Assembly (NCBI GenBank): GCA_022823185.1
Contig: JAJDXQ010000009.1
Span: 1 to 64,000, forward strand
Origin: Caldilineaceae bacterium
Lineage (GTDB): Bacteria; Chloroflexota; Anaerolineae; Caldilineales; Caldilineaceae
DNA length: 64,000 nt
Direction of reading: 5' to 3'
The position numbers and the translations under genes were made by a program. The notes below the pieces were generated by a model. The model was not told the origin of the DNA and made no database searches. It saw only the letters and a list, made by a program, of their open reading frames with translations. Below, piece after piece: positions 1-8,588 of this stretch (positions are counted from its first letter, which is position 1; each line of letters starts with the position of its first letter).

Positions 1-235
1 ACAGCCCATGGACAGGCTGCCCGCCCGCGCCAGGACCGGCGTCGGCCCCGAAACCGGCGAAGTCGAAACCGACCCCGAAGTCCTGGCCGACCAGGCGCGC
101 CAGGCCGGGAACCTGATTCGCCTCCTCGAGAACCTCTATCAGAATGACGACTACGAGAGAACGCAGGACGAACTTAACGACCCGGACGCCCCCAATGGCG
201 CCGTAATCAACCACCAGCCCGTTCCAACCTCCTGA
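1..235 (+). CDS. C-terminal part of a repeat-associated zinc-finger protein (partial, 5' end outside window)
   Basis: The gene is already open at base 2 (Q-P before the first Met at base 8) and ends with TGA at 233-235. The visible 77 residues match, almost residue for residue, the C-terminus of the complete 334-residue protein encoded on the minus strand at 37197-38201, so this is a second copy in the opposite orientation. It is acidic and ends in NHQP-V-P-T-S. The function is unknown. The complete copy has an N-terminal Cys/His cluster typical of small zinc-binding proteins often found near mobile elements. The ATG at base 8 is internal, not the true start. Confidence 0.7.
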   Translation, partial: QPMDRLPARARTGVGPETGEVETDPEVLADQARQAGNLIRLLENLYQNDDYERTQDELNDPDAPNGAVINHQPVPTS

Positions 236-375
236 CCTGGGAAGGTCGGAAAACAAATAGAATATAACGAACTCTTGCCGCCCCTCCCCGCGGCAGCGTA
301 ACCCCCTACCCACAATCCTGCCACCCCTCCCCGCCGCAACGCCCATGAAACCGCCCAACCCCCCTCAACACCTCG

Positions 376-690
376 TCACACGCTCGCAAACACTCGCAAA
401 CACTCATGCAACGCTCACAATCACTCGTAAACGCTCATGCAACACTCACAAACACTCGTAAACGCTCATGCAACACTTACAAACACTCGTAAACGCTCAC
501 AAACGCTCACAAACACTCGCAAACACTCACGAACACTCACGAACACTCGTAAACGCTCACAAACACTCACGAACACTCGTAAACGCTCACAAACGCTCAC
601 GAACACTCACAAACGCTCACAGACACTCGTAAACGCTCACGAACGCTCACGAACACTCACAAACACTCGTAAACGCTCACGAACACTCAC
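376..690. repeat. 10-bp-unit tandem array (about 30 units)
   Basis: Degenerate decamers of the form C-R-CTC-R-Y-R-AA (for example cgctcacaaa, cactcgtaaa) run head to tail for about 310 bases. The unit length is one DNA helical turn. Ten is not a multiple of three, so reading frames stay open and give spurious Thr/Asn/Arg/Ser-rich ORFs. There are no unique spacers and no palindromic repeat, so this is not CRISPR. A matching array in the opposite orientation lies at 36655-36955. Confidence 0.9.
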
Positions 691-789
691 CACCCCATCC
701 CCCCAATCCCCTTAATCCCCCCCAATCCCCGTTCAGACAAAATCCGTGTCCCAAATCCCCGTCCCAGGGCAATTGCCTCTGAATTGGGT

Positions 790-843
790 CAACGGAAACG
801 AGCTGGTTGGAAAAATGGCTATCCGCTGAAAGTTCTCTCCCAA
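790..843 (+). pseudogene. ISAs1-family transposase C-terminal remnant
   Basis: Read on the + strand, this stretch encodes KRKRAGW...L-K-V-L-S-Q, the extreme C-terminus of ISAs1-type transposases. The same peptide, in a longer and better preserved form, is encoded on the minus strand at 36413-36589. Only about 18 codons are recognisable and no upstream transposase body is present, so it cannot be functional. Confidence 0.55.
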
Positions 844-1032
844 AAAGATACGATTGCCCTGGGGTGTAAAGAGCGGCTCTGGCTGGGAGGTCTGGCTCGG
901 TGATACAATTCACAGGCAGTTGCCGGCCGGCGGCGCCCGAACCATATCAGTTCGCGGCAGCCCCTGGCGGTTAGCGGATGGGGCTTCATATCGGGGCGCT
1001 GCTCGGCGCCGAGGGAGGATGGTTCAACAGGT

Positions 1033-1938
1033 ATGTCGATTCTTGTATTTGGCTCGCTTAACATTGACCACGTATACCAGGTCGAGCATCTTGTACGGCC
1101 TGGGGAGACGTTGCCCAGCAAGGCGTACCAGCGCTTTCAAGGCGGCAAGGGGGCGAATCAGTCGGTCGCCCTGGCGCGTGCGGGGGCGGATGTCTTTCAC
1201 GCGGGGCGCATCGGGCCTGAAGGGCTGTGGTTGCGGGACGCAGTTGCGGCAGAAGGGGTCGATGTGACGCACGTTGGTCTGGATAGCCAGCCAACCGGAC
1301 ACGCCATCATACAGGTGGACGCGGCCGGGGAGAACTCGATCCTCTTGTACGGCGGTGCCAATCTCACGGTGACGCAGGATGACGCGCACTTTGTGCTCTC
1401 GCATTTCGGCGCGGGCGACTGGCTGTTGCTCCAGAACGAGATCAGCTCCTTGCCTGCGATTCTGCTGGAGGCGTCTGCACGGGGGATGAAGGTGGCTTTC
1501 AATCCGGCGCCGATGACGGACGCGGTACATGGGTATCCGCTGGAGGACGTTGCGCTTTTTGTCGTCAACCGGACGGAGGGCGCTGCCCTGGCCCGGGTCG
1601 AAACGACGGCGGCTCCGGAGGCAATATTGGAGGCTCTGCAGAGCCGCTTTCCGCGAGCGGCGACAGTGGTCACCCTGGGAGGCGAAGGGGCTCTCTATGG
1701 CGGTGAAGGGGAGCGCATCCGAAGGCGGGCTGAGCCGGTGGAGGCGGTGGATACCACGGCTGCGGGCGACACTTTTATTGGCTACTTTCTGGCCGAGCTT
1801 GTGGCCGGGCAGCCAGTTGCCCGGTGTCTGGCCGCGGCAACGAGGGCGGCGGCGCTTTGCGTGACAAGGCCGGGGGCGGCAGTTTCTATTCCGAAGCGCG
1901 GCGAACTGGATGAAGCGCCGGCTGCCAGCGGGAAGTGA
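1033..1938 (+). CDS. rbsK: Ribokinase-like PfkB-family sugar kinase
   Basis: The 301-residue cytoplasmic protein has the expected length for ribokinase, which phosphorylates ribose (or a related sugar) at O5 using ATP. The N-terminus reads GSLNIDHV; the sugar-binding GGKGAN motif is at residues 37-42; N-R-T-E is at 179-182; and the PfkB signature DTTAAGDTF is at 240-248 with catalytic Asp246. The start is the ATG following an AGGAGG-like stretch (gagggaggat). It stands alone, with no ribose transporter beside it, so the exact sugar is uncertain. The usual Gly before Ala-Gly-Asp is Ala here, which is tolerated in the family. Confidence 0.85.
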   Translation: MSILVFGSLNIDHVYQVEHLVRPGETLPSKAYQRFQGGKGANQSVALARAGADVFHAGRIGPEGLWLRDAVAAEGVDVTHVGLDSQPTGHAIIQVDAAGENSILLYGGANLTVTQDDAHFVLSHFGAGDWLLLQNEISSLPAILLEASARGMKVAFNPAPMTDAVHGYPLEDVALFVVNRTEGAALARVETTAAPEAILEALQSRFPRAATVVTLGGEGALYGGEGERIRRRAEPVEAVDTTAAGDTFIGYFLAELVAGQPVARCLAAATRAAALCVTRPGAAVSIPKRGELDEAPAASGK

Positions 1939-1967
1939 ATATACGGCTGGTCCTGCAATGGAAGGGG

Positions 1968-3143
1968 CTACGGCCCGCCGCAGAACTCGACGGCTGTCAG
2001 GGCGTAGACTTTGGCGACCCGGACGAGCTCTTCCACCGGGACAGCCTCATTGAGGGTGTGCGCGCCGGTTGCGGCCGGCCCGTGCGTGATTGCGGGGATG
2101 CCGGCCAGCGAGGCGTAGGCATTGCCGTCGTCCACAAAAGGTTTGGCGCCCAGCGGCAGGGGGGCGCCGGTCAGGGCGGTGTGGGCGTTCTGGAATGCAT
2201 GCACGAGGCTGTTGCCGGCGTCGAGCTGGTAGGCCCCGCCTTGCACGTCGAACTCTACGTCTATCTCGACACCTGTATCGGCTGCGACTTCGGCGATGAA
2301 CTGCAGGAACTCTTCTCTGACGGCCGCGCCGTCTGTAGGCGGAACCCAGCGGCGCGTGCCATGCACATGGCACTCCGTGGGCGACTGGTTGTAGATTTCA
2401 CCTGCCTGCAGGCTGCCTACGAAGGTGGAGTCATGGCCCGCAAGGGGATGGCTTACCCGCTCCAGTTTTTCATTCCACGAATGCAGACGGCTCACCAGTT
2501 GCGCGCCGGCGGCCACCACGTCCGGTGTTCCGGGCGGGCGCAGCACCTCATGCACGGGCACGCCTTCCCGGCGAATCACGGCTTGAAAGATGGCCAGACC
2601 CTTGCCGGCCAAAGGCAGCGGGTCTGCCAGATACTCCGGCAGGAGGACAGCATCCCCGATAAGGCCATCCCGAATCATGGCGCGGACCTGGCGGCCATCG
2701 CCCCAAGGGCCTTCGTGATGGTCGTGGGCGGTCAGCGCCACTTTGCCCGCGGGCAGCGCGTCCAAGGAACGCAACACGCGCAGCGCCTCCAAAGCGGCGG
2801 CGATGCCGCCCTTCATGTCTGCCGAACTGGAGCCGTAGAGAGTGTCGTTTTCAAGGCGCGGGGGTACGTAAGGGAGGTGGACGGTATCGAGGTGGCCGTC
2901 GAACTGGAGGGTGGGGCCTGGCGTGCCGGAATCGAGCGAGGCGAGGACGATCGGGGCTTGTGGCCAGTCGGCCTCGTGACGCTGGACCGGGAAGCCGTCC
3001 GCGGCCAGGATTTCTGCCAGCCGGTCGGCGGCCGCGCCCGCGCTGCGGGTGGGGCTGGGCACTTCGATTAGCGCGATTGCTGTGTCGATCAGGCGCTGGC
3101 GGTCGACTGCGCGTTCAACCTGTTCGACCAGTTCGTTTTTCAT
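1968..3143 (-). CDS. M20-family metallopeptidase / amidohydrolase (ArgE/DapE-like)
   Basis: The 391-residue protein has the M20 metal-binding landmarks: GHLDT at residues 83-87, SADMKGG at 107-113 (bridging Asp109), a general-base Glu144 in HHEGPWG and a C-terminal GAHTLNEAV containing the last metal-ligand His. These enzymes hydrolyse N-acyl or peptide bonds with two zinc ions. The residue before Glu144 is His rather than the common Glu, as in several uncharacterised subfamilies. It is convergent with the ribokinase gene (29-base gap). The substrate cannot be read from sequence; acetylornithine deacetylase or succinyl-diaminopimelate desuccinylase activity is not specifically supported. Confidence 0.8.
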   Translation of the reverse strand: MKNELVEQVERAVDRQRLIDTAIALIEVPSPTRSAGAAADRLAEILAADGFPVQRHEADWPQAPIVLASLDSGTPGPTLQFDGHLDTVHLPYVPPRLENDTLYGSSSADMKGGIAAALEALRVLRSLDALPAGKVALTAHDHHEGPWGDGRQVRAMIRDGLIGDAVLLPEYLADPLPLAGKGLAIFQAVIRREGVPVHEVLRPPGTPDVVAAGAQLVSRLHSWNEKLERVSHPLAGHDSTFVGSLQAGEIYNQSPTECHVHGTRRWVPPTDGAAVREEFLQFIAEVAADTGVEIDVEFDVQGGAYQLDAGNSLVHAFQNAHTALTGAPLPLGAKPFVDDGNAYASLAGIPAITHGPAATGAHTLNEAVPVEELVRVAKVYALTAVEFCGGP

Positions 3144-3179
3144 AGCATAGGGTGGCGTGAGCGGGCGTGCTGGAGTCGA

Positions 3180-3554
3180 TCAGTCGTCGACGACCCGCCA
3201 GTCACCGGGGATCGTCTTGTCGTCATCTTCCCATATGTCCCAGACTTCCCGGTCCGGTTCATCGGGCGGTATATGTCCGAGCTTTACGAGGGCCCGACGG
3301 ACTGCGGTTTGGGGAGCCAACCGAACGAAGAGGCGTCCAGCCAAAACAAAGGCCGCGATATCGTCGAAAGGCATACCCGGCCACAGATCGATTGGCGATA
3401 GCCAGTAGAGTAACGCTAAGACCGGAAAGCCGACTCTCAGAAGGAGTGAGACCTGTGGATCGCCCATCAATTGCCATACTACGGCAAAATCGCGTAAAAT
3501 ATCGGAAAAGCGCCAGCCGCCGCTTTGGGGCGCAAAGGATGAATCTCGGGTCAT
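3180..3554 (-). CDS. DUF1232 (YkvA-like) small membrane protein
   Basis: A protein of about 124 residues with one hydrophobic hairpin region containing Y-W-L-SPIDLWPG and F-DD-I-A-A-F. This matches the DUF1232 pattern (an 'SPIDLIPD...DD' core). The C-terminus is highly acidic and Trp-rich (W-D-I-W-EDDD). I chose the ATG at 3554 because a GGAG lies about 9 bases upstream; an upstream in-frame ATG at 3623 would add 23 unconvincing residues. The biological role of DUF1232 proteins is not well defined. The next gene upstream (3817) is divergent. Confidence 0.65.
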   Translation of the reverse strand: MTRDSSFAPQSGGWRFSDILRDFAVVWQLMGDPQVSLLLRVGFPVLALLYWLSPIDLWPGMPFDDIAAFVLAGRLFVRLAPQTAVRRALVKLGHIPPDEPDREVWDIWEDDDKTIPGDWRVVDD

Positions 3555-3816
3555 AACAGGAGATCTCCAGTCGCTGTCAGATAGCCGCATCAGATGCGTA
3601 TGCCGGTGCATTGTCGCACACACTTGCCTTAATTGGCAAGGCCCTGCTGAGCATCGAGCGGGGCGAATGTCGGGCGCGAAGGAGCCGCCCGGCGTTGGGC
3701 TCAGGCGGAGCTCGCAGGGTGGAGCAATGCGGAAATGGACTGTCAGGGCGAAAATGCCGCCTGTCGCATTCTGTTTCCGCCGGGCAACTGAGAGACGGCG
3801 ATAGAGGGAAGGGCAG

Positions 3817-5379
3817 ATGCCGCAGACCAGCCAGATGTTAGCCGAATACCCGGAAATTCAGCTGCATGTGATTGCGGAACTGCGCGGCGCGTTTCTGGAT
3901 GGGGAAAAGAACGTCAGGGCGATGGTCGATAGCCTGGGGGCGCAGATCACGGATCCGACTTCGGTGTTGATGGCCTTCCAAGAGATCACGGATTCCTATC
4001 CTGATGCGAGGCCGGCGCTGGACCTCCTCCTTGCCGAGGGGGGCGACGTGCGGGAAGCGCAGTTCAGCCGCGAGTATGGCAGCATCCGGCAGATGGGTCC
4101 GGCCAGGTTGGAGCGGGAGCAGCCGTGGAACACGCCGGAAAGCGTAGCTGAGCTGCTCTTTTACTACGGATTGATTGGACGCACATTTGCGGGCGCGGGC
4201 CAGAACGCCCACACAATCATCTACATACCGAGCGATATCCTGCCCTGGCTGCCGCAGCCGAAGACGGCTGAAGGTGATCAGGGGTTGGCGATGACACCTG
4301 TGCCGCCGCCGCCGTCTGCGCGGATGCTCCACTTGGAGGACGCCTTTCTGGAAGATACGGGGACGTTGCTGGGATTCCTGCATACGGCAGGGCTGGGCCT
4401 GCAAGCCGATGGCACGCCGGACCCGGATGACATCGACCAGTTGATGTTGCGCCTTCAGTCGGCAAATGGGTACGTTTCGCCATTTCTTGGGCCGGCCGGT
4501 TCCGCGGATATTGAGGAGGTCCGCGTTGCGCTGCTGCTGCACCTGGCCAGGCGATTGGGCTGGCTTCGGCGTGCGGATGATGAACGCGTGCGGCTTACCG
4601 GGAACCGAGTTTACGCTTTTTTGGAGCAGCTGCGGCCGGAGCAGCGCTTCACATTGTGGGAGGCATGGCGGACGTCGCCGGAATGGAACGACCTGGAACG
4701 GATTCCAGGCCTCGACTGTTCCGGAGGCGACTGGCAGAACAATCCCTTGCAAACGCGGGAGGCGGCGCTGCAGATGCTGAGCCAGCTTCAGCCCGGCGCC
4801 TGGTACAGCCAGGTCGAATTCATAGAGGCTGTCAAGGACGCCTATCCTGACTTTCAGCGCCCCACGGGGGACTACGACAGCTGGTACATCAAGTATGAAG
4901 GCGGGGAAGGGTTCCTGCTGGGATTCGATCACTGGGAACAGGTGGAAGGGCTGCTGCTGCGATTTCTGCTGAACGGTCCTCTGTACTGGCTTGCGGCCAT
5001 TGATCTGGCGGAGCCTTCGGCAGGAGATGATCTGCTGTTTTCGCTGAGCGGCTGGGGCGCGCGGTGGTTGGGCCACGACAGCGAAATGCCCAGTGAAGGA
5101 CGTCGGGGCCCGATTCACGTGGAGGAGGATTTCACGGTTGAGCTGCCATCCGGTACGCCCCTGATGGATAGATTTCGGGTTGAGCGGTTCAGCAGCTGGC
5201 AGGCCAGCTTCCCTCGCTTCATTTACCAGATCAACCAGCGCAGTTTGAACAGGGCGGTGGATGAGGGAGTACAGCCAGACCGGATACTGGCGTTCCTCGA
5301 TTCCCGGACGAAGCAGGTGCCGGAGCGGGTTGAGTCGGGTCTGCGAAAGTTTGGTGAGCAAGTCAAACGCGACGCGTAA
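3817..5379 (+). CDS. Helicase-associated (XPB/Ssl2-like, Helicase_C_3 type) protein without motor
   Basis: A soluble 520-residue protein. The C-terminal ~70 residues (R-F-I-Y-QINQRSL...GVQPDRILAFLD...) match the recurring pattern of the helicase-associated XPB/Ssl2-like domain, in which a winged-helix-like segment is followed by 'L..AL..G...D.IL.FL'. The N-terminal part (SREYGSIR, P-W-N-T-P-ESVAELLFYYGLI) is of the type seen upstream of that domain. No Walker A, DEAD or helicase motif is visible, so this is an accessory or orphan form. It has a clean ATG with a GGGAAGGG ribosome site. DNA binding is a family-based inference. Confidence 0.5.
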   Translation: MPQTSQMLAEYPEIQLHVIAELRGAFLDGEKNVRAMVDSLGAQITDPTSVLMAFQEITDSYPDARPALDLLLAEGGDVREAQFSREYGSIRQMGPARLEREQPWNTPESVAELLFYYGLIGRTFAGAGQNAHTIIYIPSDILPWLPQPKTAEGDQGLAMTPVPPPPSARMLHLEDAFLEDTGTLLGFLHTAGLGLQADGTPDPDDIDQLMLRLQSANGYVSPFLGPAGSADIEEVRVALLLHLARRLGWLRRADDERVRLTGNRVYAFLEQLRPEQRFTLWEAWRTSPEWNDLERIPGLDCSGGDWQNNPLQTREAALQMLSQLQPGAWYSQVEFIEAVKDAYPDFQRPTGDYDSWYIKYEGGEGFLLGFDHWEQVEGLLLRFLLNGPLYWLAAIDLAEPSAGDDLLFSLSGWGARWLGHDSEMPSEGRRGPIHVEEDFTVELPSGTPLMDRFRVERFSSWQASFPRFIYQINQRSLNRAVDEGVQPDRILAFLDSRTKQVPERVESGLRKFGEQVKRDA

Positions 5380-5649
5380 CGCGATATTTTGGCGGCCTTG
5401 AACCCTTTTGGTTCGCGCGGGGAAGAGTGATAGGATACCCAATGCGCGTATTACTGAAATTCGTCCGCGAGAATGCGTAGCGCTTTCTTGACGGAGACTT
5501 GAACGACGGCCCCCCACGGGCGAATCCTGCCCCGATAGAACAGGACACACCGAAAAGAAACAGGACGTTGACTTAGCGGGGCTCGCTACTGCGGCAGCAG
5601 AGGCGCCCCAAAATCGTTACCCCAGAGATGGGAAAAGGAGATGGATGTG

Positions 5650-7437
5650 ATGGGTAGACAGGTTTCAACTTTGCGAGTTGTCGCCATCCTGCTGGCAATG
5701 GCATTCCTGCTGGCAGCCTGTCCTGCGGCCGCGCCAGCGGGAAGCGAGGGCATGGCCGCGGATGGGGAGATGGCGGCGGATGAGGAGATGGCGGAAGAAG
5801 ACGCCATGGAGGATGAGGAGAAGGTCCTGACCATTCTCTACTGGCAGGCCGCCTCTTTGCCCGGCCCGTATTTGTCAGGCGGCACAAAGGACCAGGACGC
5901 CGGCGCGATTACGCTGGAACCCTTGGCCAACTACGACCCGAATGGCACAATCGTGCCCAGACTGGCGATGGAAATCCCAACGATTGAGAACGGCGGCGTT
6001 TCGGAAGATCTGATGTCGATTACGTGGACGCTGAAGGAAGGTCTTCTTTGGTCGGACGGTAGCGACGTGACCGCCGACGATGTGGTCTTTACCTGGCAGT
6101 ATTGTTCCGATGAATCCACTGGCTGCACCGCCAGCGAGGCTTTTCTGGGCATCGAGTCTGTCGAAGCGATTGACGACCGCACAATCAAGATCACTTTCGA
6201 TTCGCCGACGCCCTATCCGTACAACGCTTTTGTCGGTGCGAATACGCCGATTATCAGCAGCGTTCAATTTGCCGATTGCGTCGGCGCGGCTGCGCAGACC
6301 TGCAATGAGGAAAACACAGCTCCGTTGGGCACTGGCCCCTATCGCATCATCGACTTCAAAGTCAACGATGTGGCCGTATACGAACGGAACCCTCACTACC
6401 ACGGAGAGCCAGCCTACTTTGACACGGTAGTCTTCAAGGGCGGCGGCGATGCAGCGTCGGCGGCCCGCGCCGTGCTGGAGACGGGTGAGGCCGACTATGC
6501 CTGGAACCTGCAGGTTGAGCCGGACATTCTGCGCGACATGGAAGCTGCCGGGCTGGGCAAAGTTGTGTCCGCCTTTGCCGGTTATGTTGAGCGTGTTCTG
6601 GTCAACCAGACCAACCCGCACTCTGACTTGGGCGACGACCGTTCTGAGTACATGGATGGCGACAATCCCCATCCCTTCCTGACATTCCCGCCGATTCCGC
6701 AGGCGATGTCGATGGCGATCGATCGTACGCTCATTTCTGAACAGCTATACGGGTTTGCCGGCCAGCCGACCTGCAACGTGATCCCGGCCCCGCTCCACTA
6801 CGTTTCAGAATCGAATGACACCTGCCTAACCCAGGACATCGATGGCGCCAATGCGTTGTTGGACGAGAACGGCGTCCTGGACTCCGATGGCGACGGCATC
6901 CGCGAATACAATGGCATCCCGCTCAAGGTCTCGTACCAGACCTCAACGAATTCTGTACGTCAGAAGACGCAGGCCCTTCTGCGCCAGTGGTGGCTCCAGA
7001 TCGGGATCGAGACCGAACTGATCAACCACGACGCAAGCGTCTTCTTCGGCGGCGATCCCAACAGCCCTGACACATACCAGAAGTTCTATACGGACCTGCA
7101 GATGTACACCACCGGTCCCACGATCGACCCGCAGCAGCATCTCTCAAACTGGATCTGCGAACAGATCCCGATGCGGGACAACTCCTGGGGCGGCGGCAAC
7201 ATCTTCCGCGGCTGCAACGCCGAATATGATGCGCTGTTTGAACAGTTGACGCAGACTCCGGTCGGACCGGAACGCGAGGCGCTGGTAAAACAGCTTAACG
7301 ATATCAACGTGCAGAATAACTATCAAATCCCGCTGGTATACCGCGGCGAAGTCTCGGCCCACCTGGACACGCTCCAGGGCGTATGGATCAACGGTTGGGA
7401 CAGCCAGATGTGGAATGTCGGCGAATGGCATCGCTAG
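5650..7437 (+). CDS. ABC transporter substrate-binding lipoprotein, family 5 (peptide/nickel type)
   Basis: A protein of about 595 residues with a lipoprotein signal: hydrophobic core VVAILLAMAFL, lipobox LAAC and lipidated Cys24. An acidic linker rich in Glu, Asp, Ala and Met follows, then a type-5 solute-binding fold (YWQAAS, LKEGLLWSDG, LGTGPYRI, Y-E-R-NPHY). It would capture oligopeptides or similar solutes outside the membrane. I chose the ATG at 5650 because AAGGAG ends directly before the in-frame ATG at 5641, leaving no spacing there but a normal 9 bases to 5650. Two permease genes follow after a terminator-like hairpin. Confidence 0.85.
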   Translation: MGRQVSTLRVVAILLAMAFLLAACPAAAPAGSEGMAADGEMAADEEMAEEDAMEDEEKVLTILYWQAASLPGPYLSGGTKDQDAGAITLEPLANYDPNGTIVPRLAMEIPTIENGGVSEDLMSITWTLKEGLLWSDGSDVTADDVVFTWQYCSDESTGCTASEAFLGIESVEAIDDRTIKITFDSPTPYPYNAFVGANTPIISSVQFADCVGAAAQTCNEENTAPLGTGPYRIIDFKVNDVAVYERNPHYHGEPAYFDTVVFKGGGDAASAARAVLETGEADYAWNLQVEPDILRDMEAAGLGKVVSAFAGYVERVLVNQTNPHSDLGDDRSEYMDGDNPHPFLTFPPIPQAMSMAIDRTLISEQLYGFAGQPTCNVIPAPLHYVSESNDTCLTQDIDGANALLDENGVLDSDGDGIREYNGIPLKVSYQTSTNSVRQKTQALLRQWWLQIGIETELINHDASVFFGGDPNSPDTYQKFYTDLQMYTTGPTIDPQQHLSNWICEQIPMRDNSWGGGNIFRGCNAEYDALFEQLTQTPVGPEREALVKQLNDINVQNNYQIPLVYRGEVSAHLDTLQGVWINGWDSQMWNVGEWHR

Positions 7438-7451
7438 TCTGAATCTAGGAG

Positions 7452-7479
7452 GGAGGAGAGAAATTCTCTCCTCCTTTTT
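7452..7479 (+). terminator. Intrinsic terminator / attenuator between binding-protein and permease genes
   Basis: GGAGGAGAG at 7452-7460 pairs perfectly with CTCTCCTCC at 7466-7474 around a 5-base loop and is followed by five T residues. It lies 12 bases after the binding-protein stop and before the permease gene, where partial termination would give more binding protein than permease. Confidence 0.8.
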
Positions 7480-7503
7480 CTCTTTCACTCCCCATTACAC
7501 GCC

Positions 7504-8520
7504 GTGGGCCAATATCTCGTTCGGCGCATTCTGACAATCATTCCTACCCTCATCGCCATCAGCTTCGTCATTTTTGCGGTGCTTGACCTCGCGCCCGGAG
7601 ATCCGACCAGTGCTTTGCCCGAAACAATTCGCCCTGAGATTCGCCAGCAAATACGCAAAGCGATGGGGCTGGACGAACCATTTCCGGTCAAGTATGGACT
7701 TTGGATGCGCCAATTCTTTGTGAATGAGCCGCTGTCTCTGATTGAGAACGCTTTTGACATTCAGATTGGGGATTCCGAGGAGCGGCTAAGGGTTACCTCC
7801 TGGGGAAGTCGCGGCGTTCCCGTGATGGACATGATATTGGAGCGATTACCGCAGACCATGTGGGTTGTAGGGCTTGCGTACCTGGTGGCGATAGTGATTG
7901 CCGTGCCGGTCGGCGTCATTTCTGCGATCAGGCAGTACTCAGTCTTCGACCAGGTGGGCACTTTCTTCTCATTGATCGGCTACTCAATCCCAACGTTCTT
8001 CACCGGCCTCTTGATGATCCTGCTATTCAGCGTGAAGCTCAAATGGTTTCCCATGATCTATGACACGAATCTGTCGATTGTAGACTGGGACAGTTTTGTG
8101 CAGCAGTTGAGGCAGAGCGCCATGCCGGTGGCGGTGTTGGGGTTTTTCCAGGCGGCGACGCTGGCCCGCTTTACGCGTTCGTCAATGCTTGACAACATTC
8201 CGATGGACTACGTCCGCACGGCGACGGCCAAGGGGTTTCGCGAGCGGTATGTGGTCATTCGCCACATTCTACGCAACAGCCTGATCCCGGTTGTGACCCT
8301 GATCGCGTTGGGCATTCCGGCCATCTTCAGCGGCGCGATCATCACTGAACAGATATTTCGAGTCAATGGGCTCGGGGCGCTCCTGATCGGCGCGATACAG
8401 TTGAACGACATTCCGCTGGTGCAGACGGTCACCTTCATTTTTGCCTTTCTGATCGTTGTCTTCAATCTTATAGCCGATGTTATCTATGGCATACTCGATC
8501 CGCGAATCCGGTACAGTTAG
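7504..8520 (+). CDS. ABC transporter permease, DppB/OppB type
   Basis: A 338-residue inner-membrane protein with an N-terminal first helix (YLVRRILTIIPTLIAISFVI), the LAPGDP segment, five further hydrophobic segments and the cytoplasmic coupling (EAA-like) loop DYVRTATAKG followed by H-I-LRN-S. The C-terminus LDPRIRYS is classic for DppB. It starts with GTG just after the terminator hairpin. It pairs with the DppC-type gene downstream to form the membrane channel for the upstream binding protein. No ATPase gene (DppD/DppF) is adjacent, so the energy subunits must be elsewhere. Confidence 0.9.
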   Translation: MGQYLVRRILTIIPTLIAISFVIFAVLDLAPGDPTSALPETIRPEIRQQIRKAMGLDEPFPVKYGLWMRQFFVNEPLSLIENAFDIQIGDSEERLRVTSWGSRGVPVMDMILERLPQTMWVVGLAYLVAIVIAVPVGVISAIRQYSVFDQVGTFFSLIGYSIPTFFTGLLMILLFSVKLKWFPMIYDTNLSIVDWDSFVQQLRQSAMPVAVLGFFQAATLARFTRSSMLDNIPMDYVRTATAKGFRERYVVIRHILRNSLIPVVTLIALGIPAIFSGAIITEQIFRVNGLGALLIGAIQLNDIPLVQTVTFIFAFLIVVFNLIADVIYGILDPRIRYS

Positions 8521-8588
8521 CGTGTCGCGGGGAAGAGTCAAGGGGAACGATTGCTGGTTGCGGCGAACAGTTGGCCGCCGGAGTTAGA

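Larger units (their letters stand above)
1..860 (+). repeat. Left arm of a large inverted repeat
   Basis: In order, this arm holds the end of the zinc-finger gene, a spacer of about 140 bases, a 10-bp-unit array, a C-rich motif and about 70 bases of ISAs1 transposase remnant. Reading the opposite strand from 38201 down to about 36390 gives the same blocks in the same order with high but imperfect identity. The right copy has extra sequence in the transposase-remnant block. No housekeeping gene is seen between 236 and 1032. Confidence 0.8.

Noticed and set aside
376..715. Possible CRISPR array or repeat protein (Thr/Asn/Arg/Ser-rich open frame)
   Set aside because: The units are 10 bp with no spacers, and open frames arise because the unit length is not a multiple of three; no ribosome site or conserved protein.
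3838..5550. 570-codon open frame on the - strand
   Set aside because: It is antisense to the helicase-associated protein; no domain and poor start context.
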